64,000 nt of DNA from PALSA-505 sp963699015 (GCA_963699015.1 CAVOSX010000006.1:62001-126000); one strand, 5' to 3'. Counted from the first letter of the stretch, positions 9,289 to 19,283 are shown. The notes: generated by a model from the sequence alone, not told the origin. Translations and numbers: made by a program.

Positions 9289-11688
9289 TCATGGTGAAGG
9301 TGCCCGCGCGGAATCCGGCGCCGGCGCGTTCGGGCGCCACCGCTGGTGCCTGGTCACCGGCTCGCCTTCCATGATCAGCTGCAATCGGGGGCGTGGGCCG
9401 TCGGTCCGGCCGGCCTGCGGGCGGCGGCTGCCCGCGGCCCACGGCTGCGGCCAGGTCACCGCGGGGCCGTTGTAACCCTGCTCGGCCGCCGCGTGCAGCG
9501 TCCAGTTCGGGTCATACAGGTGGGCGCGGCCGATCGCGCACAAATCGGCCCGGCCGGCCAGGACCAGCGAGTTCACGTCGTCGAACGAGGAGATGACGCC
9601 GACCGCGATGGTGGCGATGCCCGCCTGGTTGCGGATCGCGTCGGCGTACGGCGCCTGGTAGGAGCGGCCGAAGGCCGGCTGCTCATCGGGCGTCACCTGC
9701 CCGGTGGACACGTCGATGGCGTCCGCGCCCGCCGCGCCGAACGCGCGCGCGATCTGCACCGCGTCCGCCGCGGTGATGCCGCCCTCATACCAGTCGGTGG
9801 CCGAGATCCGCACGGTCATCGGCTTGCCGGCCGGCCACACCGCGCGCATCGCCGCGAACACCTCGAGCGGGAAGCGCAGCCGCCCGGCCAGTGACCCGCC
9901 GTACTCGTCGGACCGCTGGTTGGTGAGCGGCGAGATGAACGACGACAGCAGGTACCCGTGCGCGCAGTGCAACTCGACCAGGTCGAAGCCGCAGCGCTCC
10001 GCCGCCTCGGTGGCGGCCGCGAACTGCTCCCGGATCGACGCCAGGCCGGCCAGCGACAGCTCCGCGGGCACCTGGCTCACACCGGGCAGGTACGGCAGCG
10101 GCGAGGGCCCGCACACCGGCCAGTTGCCCGACTCCAGCGGCTGGTCGAGCCCCTCCCACATCAGCTTCGTCGATCCCTTGCGGCCCGAGTGCCCGAGCTG
10201 GAGCCCGATCCTGGCCGCCGAGGAGTCGTGCACGAACGACACGATCCGCCGCCAGGCCGCCTCCTGCCCGGCCGTGTACAGCCCGGCGCACCCCGGCGAG
10301 ATTCTCCCCTCCGGGGACACGCACACCATCTCGGTCATGACCAGCCCCGCCCCGCCCAGCGCCTTGCCGCCCAGGTGCACCAGGTGGAAGTCCGACGGCA
10401 GGCCGTCGGCGGCCGAGTACATGTCCATGGCCGAGACCACGACCCGGTTGGCCAGCTCGAGGCCGCGCAGCCGCAGCGGCTGGAACATCGGCGGCCGCAC
10501 GTCGCCGGGGGCCATGCCGCGCCGCTTCTCGTGGCCGGCGAACCAGGCATCCATCCGGGCCACGAACTCCGGGTCCCGCAGCTGCAGGTTCCCGTAGGTG
10601 ACCCGGCGGCTGCGGGTGATGATGTTGAACGCGAACTGCTCGGGCTCCTGGTGCGCGTACTGGCCCAGGTTCTCGAACCACTCCAGGCTGGCCTGCGCCG
10701 CCCGCTGCACGGACGCGACCACCGGGCGGCGTTCGGCCTCGTAGGCGCTCAGCGCGTCGTCGAACCGACGGCTGCTCGTGCAGGCAGGCGGCCAGCGCCA
10801 GCGCATCCTCCATGGCCAGCTTGGTGCCGGAGCCGATGGAGAAGTGCGCCGTGTGCGCGGCGTCGCCGAGCAGGATCACGTTGTCGTGCCGCCAGCTCTG
10901 GCAGCGCAGCGTGCCGAAGCTGATCCACTTGGAGTTGTTGGCGTGCACCGCGTGGCCGCCCAGGATCGGCGCGAACATCTCCCGGATCCGCGCGATGGAC
11001 GCATCGTCGGAGGCGCCGGGCGGCAGGGCCTGCGGGGCCAGCCGCCGAAACCGGCGGCCCGCCAGACCGAGTCGTGCATCTCGACGATGAACGTGCTGCC
11101 AGTGGCGTCGTAGGGATAGCCGTGGATCTGCATCACGCCGTGCGGCGTCTGCTCGATGTAGAACTTGAAAGCGTCGAAGACCAGGTCCGTGCCGAGCCAC
11201 ATGTACTTGCAGTGCCGGATCTCGGTATCGGGCCGGAACGCGTCGGCGAACTGCGCCCGGACCGCGGAGTTGGCCCCGTCGGCCGCGATCACCAGATCGT
11301 AGTCCGCGGCCAGCCGGGTCACGTCCGGCGCCTCGGTGCGGAAGTGCAGCCGCACGCCGAGGCCGGCACAGCGCTGCTGCAGGATCGCCAGCAGCCGGCG
11401 GCGGCTCATCGCGGCGAAGCCGTGCCCGCCGCTGGTGATCGTTTCACCCTTGAAATGCACGTCGATGTCGTCCCAGCGGGCGAACTCGCGCTCCATCGCC
11501 CGGTAGATGCCTGGGTCGGCGTGCTCGATGCCGCCCAGCGTCTCGTCGGAGAAGACGACGCCGAAGCCGAAGGTGTCATCGGGGGCGTTCCGCTCCCAGA
11601 CGGTGATCTCATGACCGGGGCCAAGCTGGCGGGTGAGGGCGGCGAAGTACAGCCCGCCCGGGCCGCCGCCCACGACCGCGATCCGCAC
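9289..11688 (-). CDS. Bifunctional salicylyl-/2-aminobenzoyl-CoA flavin monooxygenase and OYE-type reductase, frame broken twice
   Basis: An N-terminal FAD monooxygenase is fused to a C-terminal old-yellow-enzyme domain, the architecture of salicylyl-CoA 5-hydroxylase and 2-aminobenzoyl-CoA monooxygenase/reductase. The GTG start at 11688 has an AGGGAGG site and leads into the dinucleotide motif VVGGGPGGLY; GDAAHTAHFSIGSGTKLAMED is split over the middle frame; the OYE half begins FQPLRLRGLELANRVVVSAM and includes GLQLGHSGRKGS and the HGYLLSSFISPLTNQR motif. The frame breaks near 11045 (one base apparently missing) and near 10765 (one extra base); repairing the second gives HEQPS-FDDALSAYEAERR. 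If real, only the flavin-binding third would be made; an assembly error is more likely. Confidence 0.85.
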
Positions 11689-11811
11689 GGCGCCTCCCTG
11701 GGTCGCTGCCTGCCAGGGTAATCGGCGCTGCCCCCCGGTTTCGCCGAGGGCCGAGGCGACACGCGCGCCGAGTGCTTCGGCGGCGGCGAAATGCTCGCTA
11801 GCGTGGGCATC

Positions 11812-14460
11812 ATGGCCACTCGTGCGCCCAAGGGCACGCAGACCGCCGGCCGCCCCCGGGGCGGCCGGGCCGAGCCCGCACCGCGCGGCCGGACTTCCAG
11901 AAAGAAGGGCAGCCGCAAGGCGCGCACCAGGAAGTCGGGCAAGAACCGCAGCGCGGGGCGCGGCGGCCGGCCGTCCAGCTCGCGCGGGCAGCGCCCGTCG
12001 CTGTCGGCCAACCCGCTGGTCATCCTGCTCGACTGGGCGGCGAGCGCCGTCGCCGGGGTGTGGATGCTGCTGGCGCACGGGGTCGGCGCCGTGGTCCGCG
12101 GGATCGGCCGCAGCGCCCGTGATCTGGATCCTGCGCACCGCAGGGACGGGATCGGGCTGGCCGCGATCGGCGCCGCCATCGTCGTGGCCGGCACCACCTG
12201 GTGGCACATGGACAACGCCGTCGGCCGGCTGATGACCGCGGTCGTGCGGGGCGGGTTCGGCGCGCTCGCCTGGATGGTCCCGCTGCTGCTGGCCCTGCTG
12301 GGCTGGCGGTTCTTGCGCCACCCCGACCGCAACATGGAGACCGGCCGGATGGTGATCGGCTGGCTGGCGCTGATCATCGGCGTGACCGGGCTGGTGCACA
12401 TCGCCAACGGCACCCCGCGGCCGGCCGGCGGGGCGCTGGCGATGCGGGACGCGGGCGGCCTGATCGGGTTCGTCGCCTCGGCGCCGCTGGTGGCCGCGCT
12501 GACGCCGGCGGTGGCCGCGGTGCTGCTCGCGCTCGTCGCCGGGTTCGGCGTGCTGGTGATCACGGCGACGCCACTGCACACCGTCCCCGCGGTCCTGGCC
12601 CGGGCCCTCGGCCGCCGCACCGGCGCCGGCGGGACCACGGCAGCCGGGGACAAGACCGAGGATCCCGAACGGGCACGGGCCCGTCCCCTGGGTCGCGCCC
12701 GCCTCGGCCGCCGTCAGCAGGCCATTGAGGCCGGCGATCGTGAAAAGCCCTATGACTCGCCGCTGCTGGCCGAGCGCGGCGGCCGGGCCAAGCCGGGCCC
12801 CGCGGACGGCGCGGCGGGCCAGGGGGCACCGCTGGCCGGCACGGGCGGCGGCGTCGACGAGGGACTGCTGGAGGCGATCGGCTTCGGGCCGCGGACCGAG
12901 CCGGCCTCCGGCGGCCCCGGCGCCGAGACCGCCGCCGACGGCCACAACGGACTGCTGCGCAGGCCCGAGCAGCTCACGCTCGCCGGGGCCACCGACGCCA
13001 GCTACACGCTGCCGCCCGCGGCCCTGCTGCGGCCCGGGTCGGCGCCGAAGGCCCGGACCCGGGCCAACGACCTCATGATGCAGGCGCTGACCGGCGTGCT
13101 CGACCAGTTCGAGGTCGATGCCGAGGTCACCGGGTTCATGCGGGGGCCGACGGTCACCCGGTACGAGATCGAACTCGGCCAGGCGGTCAAGGTGGAGCGG
13201 GTCACCGCCCTGTCGCGGAACATCGCCTACGCGGTGAAGAGCGCGGACGTGCGGATCTTGTCGCCGATCCCCGGCAAGTCCGCGATCGGGGTGGAGATCC
13301 CCAACACCGACCGGGAGATCGTCAGCCTCGGCGACGTGCTCCGCTCCCCGGTCGCGGTGTCCGACCAGCACCCGATGGTGGTCGGCCTGGGCAAGGACGT
13401 CGAAGGCCACACCGTCGTGGCCAACCTCGCGAAGATGCCTCATATTTTGATTGCCGGGGCTACCGGATCCGGCAAAAGCACGTGCGTGAACGGGCTGATC
13501 ACCTCGATCCTGCTGCGGGCCACGCCGGATGAGGTGCGGATGATCCTCATCGACCCGAAGCGGGTGGAGCTGGCGCACTACCAGGGCGTCCCGCACCTGA
13601 TCACGCCGATCATCACCAGCCCGAAGAAGGCGGCGGAGGCGCTGAGCTGGGTGGTCGACGAGATGGAGCGGCGCTACGACGACCTGGCCGCCTCCGGGTT
13701 CCGGCACCTGGACGACTTCAACAAGGCGGTGCGGGCGGGCAAGCTCGCCTCGCCGCCAGGCAGCGAGCGGGAGTACCTGCCCTACCCGTACCTGCTGGTG
13801 ATCGTGGACGAGCTGGCTGACCTGATGATGATCGCCCCGCGGGACGTGGAAGACGCGGTCGTCCGGATCACCCAGCTGGCCCGGGCGGCCGGGATCCACC
13901 TGGTACTGGCCACCCAGCGGCCGAGCGTGGACGTGGTGACCGGCCTGATCAAGGCCAACGTGCCGTCCAGGCTGGCGTTCGAGACCTCCAGCCTGGCCGA
14001 CAGCCGGGTCATCCTGGACCAGCCCGGGGCGGAGAAGCTGGTCGGCCAGGGTGACTCGCTGTTCCTGCCGATGGGGGCCAGCAAGCCGCTCCGGCTGCAG
14101 AACGCGTTCGTCACCGAGAAGGAGATCCGCGAGGTCGTCGCGCACTGCACGAAGCAAGCCGAGCCCACCTACCGGGAAGACGTCACGCCGGCCGGGGGCA
14201 GGCAGCGGGAAATCGACGCGGAGATCGGGGATGACAGGGAACTGCTCGTGCAGGCGGCCGAGCTGATCATCACCACGCAGTTCGGCTCCACCTCGATGCT
14301 GCAGCGCAAGCTGAGGGTGGGGTTCGCCAAGGCGGGGCGGCTGATGGATCTGCTGGAGAGCCGCGGCATCGTCGGGCCCAGCGAGGGCTCCAAGGCCAGG
14401 GACGTGCTGATCAGGCCGGATGACATGGAAGAGGTGCTGCGGCCGCTGCGCGGCGAGTAG
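11812..14460 (+). CDS. ftsK: DNA translocase FtsK/SpoIIIE
   Basis: Septal double-stranded DNA pump that clears chromosome arms during division. The 882 residues comprise a basic, Ala/Arg/Lys-rich cytoplasmic leader of about 60 residues, four or so membrane segments (about residues 70-270), a linker, the motor with Walker A GATGSGKST near residue 550 and Walker B LLVIVDELADLMM, and the C-terminal gamma winged helix that reads KOPS-like sites. The motif ATQRPSVDVVTGLIKANVPS is diagnostic. The ATG at 11812 (MATRAPKG) matches family starts better than the ATG at 11791, though neither has a clear ribosome site. It diverges from the hydroxylase gene. Confidence 0.95.
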   Translation: MATRAPKGTQTAGRPRGGRAEPAPRGRTSRKKGSRKARTRKSGKNRSAGRGGRPSSSRGQRPSLSANPLVILLDWAASAVAGVWMLLAHGVGAVVRGIGRSARDLDPAHRRDGIGLAAIGAAIVVAGTTWWHMDNAVGRLMTAVVRGGFGALAWMVPLLLALLGWRFLRHPDRNMETGRMVIGWLALIIGVTGLVHIANGTPRPAGGALAMRDAGGLIGFVASAPLVAALTPAVAAVLLALVAGFGVLVITATPLHTVPAVLARALGRRTGAGGTTAAGDKTEDPERARARPLGRARLGRRQQAIEAGDREKPYDSPLLAERGGRAKPGPADGAAGQGAPLAGTGGGVDEGLLEAIGFGPRTEPASGGPGAETAADGHNGLLRRPEQLTLAGATDASYTLPPAALLRPGSAPKARTRANDLMMQALTGVLDQFEVDAEVTGFMRGPTVTRYEIELGQAVKVERVTALSRNIAYAVKSADVRILSPIPGKSAIGVEIPNTDREIVSLGDVLRSPVAVSDQHPMVVGLGKDVEGHTVVANLAKMPHILIAGATGSGKSTCVNGLITSILLRATPDEVRMILIDPKRVELAHYQGVPHLITPIITSPKKAAEALSWVVDEMERRYDDLAASGFRHLDDFNKAVRAGKLASPPGSEREYLPYPYLLVIVDELADLMMIAPRDVEDAVVRITQLARAAGIHLVLATQRPSVDVVTGLIKANVPSRLAFETSSLADSRVILDQPGAEKLVGQGDSLFLPMGASKPLRLQNAFVTEKEIREVVAHCTKQAEPTYREDVTPAGGRQREIDAEIGDDRELLVQAAELIITTQFGSTSMLQRKLRVGFAKAGRLMDLLESRGIVGPSEGSKARDVLIRPDDMEEVLRPLRGE

Positions 14461-14666
14461 GGTCGGTGCCGACCCGCCCGCGGCCCGCGGACGGCAGGCG
14501 GCCCCCGCACACCGGCACAATGGTGCCGGCGGACGTCACAGTTCTCGCGGTGCCGTGTCCGCGTGTCTACACTTGGTAACTGTCCCCCCGCTCGGGACGC
14601 GCGGGCCCGGCGGCCGCCGGCGCCGCGCGGGACCGCACGTTCCGACCGAAGCAGTGGAGGCGCGGC

Positions 14667-15425
14667 GTGAGCATCGGTGACACGCTGGCGGAAGCGCGAC
14701 GCCAGGCGGGTCTCACCGTTACGCAGGTCAGCCAGCAGACCCGCATCAGGGAGACGATCATCCGCGGCATCGAGCGCGGTGATTTCTCCGCCTGCGGCGG
14801 CGATTTCTACGCGCGCGGGCACATCAGGAGCATCGCGAGGGTAGTCGGCGTCGACCCGGATCCGCTCATCGCGGAGTATGACGCGGCCCACGGCGCGCCG
14901 CACTCGATCAGGGCCGCCGAGGTATTCGAGCCGTCCACCCCGATCAGGCTGAAAGAGCGGCGTCGGCTCAACTGGAGCGTGGCCATGGTGCTCGCCCTGG
15001 CCGTGATCGTCGGCTACGTGATCTATCACACGGTGTCCTCCAGCGCGGGCACCAATCATCCGGCCGCAGCACAACAGCATCAGCAGCCGCCGGCAGGCCA
15101 CCAGCACGCGACGGCCCCGCCCAGTTCGCAGCCGCCCCCCTCGAGTCCCGCCACCGCCGCCGGCAAGCTCCTCGTCATCAAGCTGGTGGTGAAGGCCGAG
15201 CCGTGCTGGGTAGAGTTCACCCGCCCGAACGGCGCGTACCTGACGCAGGTCACCCTGCCACCCGGCGCCACAAAGACCTGGAAGTTCAAGCACGCGGTGA
15301 ACATGCAGCTGGGCAACCCTGGCGCGGTCGTGCTCACCGTGAACGGGCAGCGGCGCGGATCTCCGGGCACCGTGGGCAACCCGATCACGCTGAGCTTCCA
15401 TCCGGGCACGCAGTTCTCCGGCTGA
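14667..15425 (+). CDS. RodZ-like helix-turn-helix membrane protein (DUF4115)
   Basis: A 252-residue protein with an N-terminal XRE-type helix-turn-helix in the HTH_25 form (IGDTLAEARRQAGLTVTQVS, residues 2-65), a basic stretch, one membrane span (WSVAMVLALAVIVGYVIYH, about residues 105-125), a Pro/Gln/His-rich linker and an extracytoplasmic C-terminal DUF4115 beta domain. RodZ ties MreB to the envelope in rods; in actinomycetes without matching MreB use its role is open, and the gene is regularly found between ftsK and rimO, as here. The GTG at 14667 follows GTGGAGGCG. Domain assignment is firm, function inferred. Confidence 0.88.
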   Translation: MSIGDTLAEARRQAGLTVTQVSQQTRIRETIIRGIERGDFSACGGDFYARGHIRSIARVVGVDPDPLIAEYDAAHGAPHSIRAAEVFEPSTPIRLKERRRLNWSVAMVLALAVIVGYVIYHTVSSSAGTNHPAAAQQHQQPPAGHQHATAPPSSQPPPSSPATAAGKLLVIKLVVKAEPCWVEFTRPNGAYLTQVTLPPGATKTWKFKHAVNMQLGNPGAVVLTVNGQRRGSPGTVGNPITLSFHPGTQFSG

Positions 15426-15495
15426 CCGGCCGTGGCCCCCCGCCGCGCGCGTGGCCGCGTGCCGATTCGGGGGGCACGTACCGTAGTCTTCCGGT

Positions 15496-17004
15496 GTGCC
15501 GGAGAACAAGGTGACACCCCCTGCCGCGGACCGGACTGTCCGCCTGGTGACCCTGGGCTGCGCGCGCAACGAGGTGGACTCCGAGGAGCTGGCCGCGCGG
15601 CTCGAGACGGCGGGCTGGGCGCTGACCGACCGGCCCGAGGCCGAGGTGGTCGTGGTCAACACCTGCGGCTTCATCCAGGCGGCCAAGCAGGAGTCCATCG
15701 ACGAACTGCTGGATGCCGCGTCCTCGGGGGCCAAGGTCGTGGCCGCCGGGTGCCTGGCCGAGCGCTACGGCTCGCAGCTCGCCGAGGCGCTGCCCGAGGC
15801 GCAGGTCGTCAGCTTCGACGACTACCAGGACATCGCGGTCGAAGCTGGACGCGGTGGCCGCGGGAGAGCGCTGGCAGGCGCACACGCCGCGTGACCGCCG
15901 CCGGCTGCTGCCGATCGCCCCGGCCGACCGGTCAGGCGCCGGCCCGGCCCGCGGCCCGCACCCGGTGGCGGCCGGCTCGCCGCCGGGGCCGGTGCCCGCC
16001 GGGGCGCGGGCGGACAGCATCCCCGACCTGCCGCCCGGGCTGGCACCGGCGTCCGGGCCGCGGGTGCCGCGCCGGCGGCTGGACCGGGCGTGACCGCCCC
16101 GCTCAAGATCGCTTCTGGCTGCGACCGCAGGTGCAGCTTCTGCGCGATCCCCTCGTTCCGCGGCGCGTTCCTGTCCAGGCCGCCGGACGACCTGCTGGCC
16201 GAGGCCCGGTGGCTGGCCGGCCAGGGCGTCCGGGAGCTGATGCTGGTCAGCGAGAACTCCACCTCCTACGGCAAGGATCTGGGCAACCTGCGGTTGCTCG
16301 AGGAACTGCTGCCCGCGCTGGCCGCGGTGGACGGCATCGCCGTGGTCCGGGTCAGCTACCTGCAGCCGGCCGAACTGCGCCCCGGGCTGATCGACGTGCT
16401 CGCGTCCACCCCCGGGGTGGCGCCGTACTTCGACCTGTCGTTCCAGCACGCCAGCGGCTCGGTGCTGCGCGCGATGCGGCGGTTCGGCGACGCGGAGCGG
16501 TTCGGCGACCTGATCGACCGGATCAGGCAGGCCTGCCCGGCCGCCGGGATCAGGTCCAACTTCATCGTCGGATTCCCCGGCGAGACCGAGGCCGACCTGC
16601 AGACGCTGCAGGCATTCCTGGATGACGCCCGGCTGGATGCCATCGGCGTCTTCGGCTACTCCGACGAGGACGGCACGGAGGCCGCGTCGCTGCCCGGCCA
16701 GGTCGAGCCCGTCGAGATCGCCAGGCGGGTGGAAGAGGTCACCTCGCTGGCCGACGAGCTGATGGCGCAGCGCTCGGCAGACCGGGTGGGGGAGATGAGC
16801 GACGTGCTGCTCGAACGCCGCCTCGGCCCCGGCCGGTATGAGGGCCGGGCCGCGCATCAGGCGCCGGAAGTAGACGGGATCACGATCGTCCGGGGATGCG
16901 CCGACGGCCGTGCCGGAGACCTGGTGCGGGCCAAATTCGCTACGGCTGAGGGGGTAGACCTGGAGGCGGACGCCATCGAGACACTCCCCCCGGTGCCTCG
17001 TTGA
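15496..17004 (+). CDS. rimO: Ribosomal protein uS12 methylthiotransferase RimO, frame broken twice
   Basis: Radical-SAM methylthiotransferase that modifies Asp88 of ribosomal protein S12. The N-terminal domain shows TLGCARNEVDSEELA, NTCGFI and AAGCLAERY (three cluster cysteines). The core has SGCDRRCSFCAIPSFRG, and there is a C-terminal TRAM domain. Reading shifts near 15841, where one base appears inserted (the corrected text reads DIAVKLDAVAAGERW), and shifts back near 16088, where one base appears missing (corrected RRLDRAVTAPLKIASG). The middle segment, including HTPRDRRRLLPIAP and LAPASGP, is fully conserved in its own frame. All parts are therefore present, which favours sequencing error over decay. 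GTG start at 15496; pgsA follows. Confidence 0.9.
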
Positions 17005-17136
17005 GCGGTTCACCGGATATCCCGCACGACCCTGCGGCTCCCGGCCCCGCGGCCCCAGGGCCGCCCGTTCCCGTCCCCGCCCGTCCCCGCCACCGCGGTC
17101 TCAGGTCAGGCCGCCCCGCACCCGGGCATCGTCAAC

Positions 17137-17646
17137 GTGGCCAACGAGCTGACGGTGCTGCGCCTGCTGATGGTCCCGTTCTTCGTCATCTTCCTGGCCA
17201 TGGGCGGTACCGCAGGGCGGGTGGTTGCGTTCGTGCTGTTCATCGGGGCCTCGGCCACTGACCTGCTCGACGGCCGGCTGGCCCGGCAGCGTGGCCTGAT
17301 CACCGACTTCGGCAAGATCGCGGATCCGGTGGCCGACAAGGCCCTGACCGGCTCGGCGCTCATCACCTTGTCCGCCCTGGGGGAACTGTCCTGGTGGGTG
17401 ACGGGCGTGATCCTCGTCCGGGAGCTGAGCATCACCGTGCTGCGGTTCGTCGTCATCCGGCACAACGTGATCGCGGCGAGCCGGGGCGGCAAGCTCAAGA
17501 CCCTGCTTCAGGTCATCGCGATCAGCCTGTACATCCTGCCCGTGTCCTTCGGCGTGGCCCGCCCGCTGATCATGGCGGCCGCCGTGGCGGTCACGCTGGT
17601 CACCGGGGTCGACTACGTGGCCAGCGCGTGGCGGAACAAACCGTGA
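17137..17646 (+). CDS. pgsA: CDP-diacylglycerol--glycerol-3-phosphate 3-phosphatidyltransferase
   Basis: Makes phosphatidylglycerol phosphate in the membrane. The CDP-alcohol phosphatidyltransferase motif D-G-x2-A-R-x8-G-x3-D-x3-D is visible as DLLDGRLARQRGLITDFGKI followed by ADPVADK, within five or so hydrophobic spans over 169 residues. Only GTG 17137 is available as a start in this frame after the rimO stop and it lacks a ribosome site. A TTG at 17001 that overlaps the rimO stop opens a Pro-rich leader in another frame, so the annotated N-terminus may be short because of one more indel. The end overlaps cinA by four bases (GTGA). Confidence 0.9.
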   Translation: MANELTVLRLLMVPFFVIFLAMGGTAGRVVAFVLFIGASATDLLDGRLARQRGLITDFGKIADPVADKALTGSALITLSALGELSWWVTGVILVRELSITVLRFVVIRHNVIAASRGGKLKTLLQVIAISLYILPVSFGVARPLIMAAAVAVTLVTGVDYVASAWRNKP

Positions 17647-18137
17647 CCAGTGCGGCCGCAGAGCCGCTGGCGGAGCTGATCGTGACGCTGCTGACCGAGC
17701 GGGGACAGACGGTCGCGGTAGCCGAGTCGCTGACCGGCGGCCTGCTCGCCGCCTCGCTGGTCGAGGTCACCGGCGCGTCCGTCGTCTTCCGCGGTGGCAT
17801 CGTGGCCTACGCCACCGACCTCAAGTCCGCGCTGCTGGATGTCCCCGCTGGCTTGCTCGAACGCTACGGGGCGGTGCACGCCGACGTGGCCAGCGCGATG
17901 GCCGAGGGGGTGCGCAGGCGGCTGGATGCCACGTTCGGGGTTGCGACCACGGGGGTCGCCGGGCCGGATCCGGCCGACGGGCAGCCGGTGGGCACCGTGC
18001 ACATCGCGGCTTCCGGGCAGCTCAGCACGGTGCGACGGACGCTGTCCCTGGCTGGCGGCCGGCGCTCGATCCGGGATCAGACTGTCCTGCAGTCGCTGTT
18101 GCTGCTACAGAGCATGCTGGAGACAGCGGGGACATGA
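17643..18137 (+). CDS. pncC: Nicotinamide-nucleotide amidohydrolase (CinA C-terminal domain)
   Basis: Deamidates NMN to NaMN in the pyridine-nucleotide salvage cycle. The 164 residues correspond to the stand-alone CinA C-terminal domain: AVAESLTGGLLAASL with the catalytic Ser-Thr, GASVVFRGGIVAYA, the Y-G-A-V segment, TTGVAGPDPADGQPVGTV and the final RRSIRDQTVLQSLLLL helix. It is 164 residues against roughly 160 for PncC, so no N-terminal MoCF domain is present. Its GTG start overlaps the pgsA stop by four bases, so translation is probably coupled. The rimO-pgsA-cinA-clgR order is conserved in actinomycetes. Confidence 0.93.
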   Translation: MTSAAAEPLAELIVTLLTERGQTVAVAESLTGGLLAASLVEVTGASVVFRGGIVAYATDLKSALLDVPAGLLERYGAVHADVASAMAEGVRRRLDATFGVATTGVAGPDPADGQPVGTVHIAASGQLSTVRRTLSLAGGRRSIRDQTVLQSLLLLQSMLETAGT

Positions 18138-18276
18138 CGTGTCAGGCCCGGGAAGAGTCGGAACGATTACAGCGTTACGTCAGAAGCGAACACGCGGCCA
18201 TATCGTCTCGCGGACTGTCCGTGAGGCCAGGTACGGTGGAGTCATAGGCAGAACGGCCGCGGAAGGGAGTGCGACG

Positions 18277-18762
18277 ATGGTCCTGCTTCGTCACTTGCTC
18301 GGTGACGTGCTGCGGCGCCTGCGCCTGCGGCAGGGTCGCACCCTCCGCGAGGTGTCCGCCTCTGCCCGGGTCTCGCTCGGCTACCTGTCCGAGGTCGAGC
18401 GCGGGCAGAAGGAGGCGTCCTCCGAGCTGCTGTCCGCGATCTGCACGGCGCTCGACACGCCGCTGTCCCATGTGCTTCGGGAAGTCTCCGATAACTTCGC
18501 CTTGGCTGAGCTGCAGAGCAACCCGGTGCTGAGCGGTCCCCGCGAGCCTGGGCTGCATCGCGACCGCGACCGGGCGGCCGCGCTGGACTCGCGGGTGGGC
18601 CCGGTCCTGGAGACAGCGCAGGACTCGGTTCTCGGCACCGTGCGGTTGCGCCCGTCCCGCCAGAATCTGCAGCACGGAGAGCCCACGCTGGTCAGTGCCG
18701 ACCCGGCGTTCGACGGGCCGGCCCGCCGTCCCGGCGACGTCACCGACATGGTCCCGGTGTAG
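18277..18762 (+). CDS. clgR: XRE-family transcriptional regulator ClgR
   Basis: Activator of clp protease and related genes under proteotoxic stress. The 161-residue product has the ClgR N-terminus LLRHLLGDVLRRLRLRQGR and the helix-turn-helix TLREVSASARVSLGYLSEVE with the GQKEASSELLSAIC helix, then a variable tail. ClgR proteins are often ClpP substrates through a C-terminal Leu/Val-Ala tail; here the tail ends MVPV, so that degron is not evident. The ATG at 18277 follows GGAAGGGAG, a strong site, and the frame's earlier open part overlaps cinA without homology. A 139-base gap after cinA leaves room for its own promoter. Confidence 0.9.
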   Translation: MVLLRHLLGDVLRRLRLRQGRTLREVSASARVSLGYLSEVERGQKEASSELLSAICTALDTPLSHVLREVSDNFALAELQSNPVLSGPREPGLHRDRDRAAALDSRVGPVLETAQDSVLGTVRLRPSRQNLQHGEPTLVSADPAFDGPARRPGDVTDMVPV

Positions 18763-18777
18763 AGCCGACGAGCTCGC

Positions 18778-19227
18778 TTACGCCCAGGCCCTGGGGTCCC
18801 CGACCAGCTCATTGACCAGGTCCGGCAGCTCGCCGGAGATGATCTGGCCGAGCGTCACCTCTTCCAGGATCGCGCGCTCACTTGCCCGCAGGGCAATCCA
18901 CACCCGCTGCAGCGGCTCAGCGGCGCCGATGTACCCGACGTTCTCCGGGCGCTCACCCCGCACGCCCAGCAGCTGGCCGTCGATGGCCCTGATGATGTCG
19001 GCGAGCGAGATCTCCTCCGCGGGACGGGCCAGCCAGAAGCCCCCGTCGGGCCCCCGCTGGCTGCGGACCAGGCCGGCCCGCCGCAGCTGGGTGAGGATGG
19101 TCTCGAGGAACTTGACCGGAATCTGCTGCGTCCGCGCGACCTGATCGGCCGTGACGTGGCCTTCACCGATGGAGGCGATCTCGATCGATGCGCGCAGGGC
19201 GTAGTCGGCACGGGCAGACAATCTCAT
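18778..19227 (-). CDS. Rrf2-family transcriptional regulator without cysteines
   Basis: Winged helix-turn-helix repressor family that includes IscR, NsrR, RsrR and CymR. The N-terminus RLSARADYALRASIEIA and the recognition region QIPVKFLETILTQLRRAGLV followed by RSQRGPDGGFWLARPAEEIS are classic; the long dimer helix follows. The protein has no cysteine at all, so it cannot bind an IscR/NsrR-type three-Cys cluster; it may sense a metabolite, as CymR does through its partner, or use non-Cys ligands. ATG 19227 is chosen for the family start; ATG 19236 adds three residues. Convergent with clgR, ending 15 bases away. Target genes unknown. Confidence 0.88.
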   Translation of the reverse strand: MRLSARADYALRASIEIASIGEGHVTADQVARTQQIPVKFLETILTQLRRAGLVRSQRGPDGGFWLARPAEEISLADIIRAIDGQLLGVRGERPENVGYIGAAEPLQRVWIALRASERAILEEVTLGQIISGELPDLVNELVGDPRAWA

Positions 19228-19283
19228 GACCAGCATTATGCAGGCAGTCCGGCACTAACATGGCCAGCAGGCCGTCGATGTGC

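Noticed and set aside
10876..14520. A minus-strand open frame of more than 1200 codons opposite ftsK
   Set aside because: Only its last part (from 11688) is real, as the N-terminus of the flavin monooxygenase. The rest is antisense to conserved FtsK motifs and has the composition of a high-G+C shadow frame.
16090..17004. A separate radical-SAM gene starting at GTG 16090
   Set aside because: The missing N-terminal methylthiotransferase domain lies immediately upstream in two other frames; it is one broken rimO.
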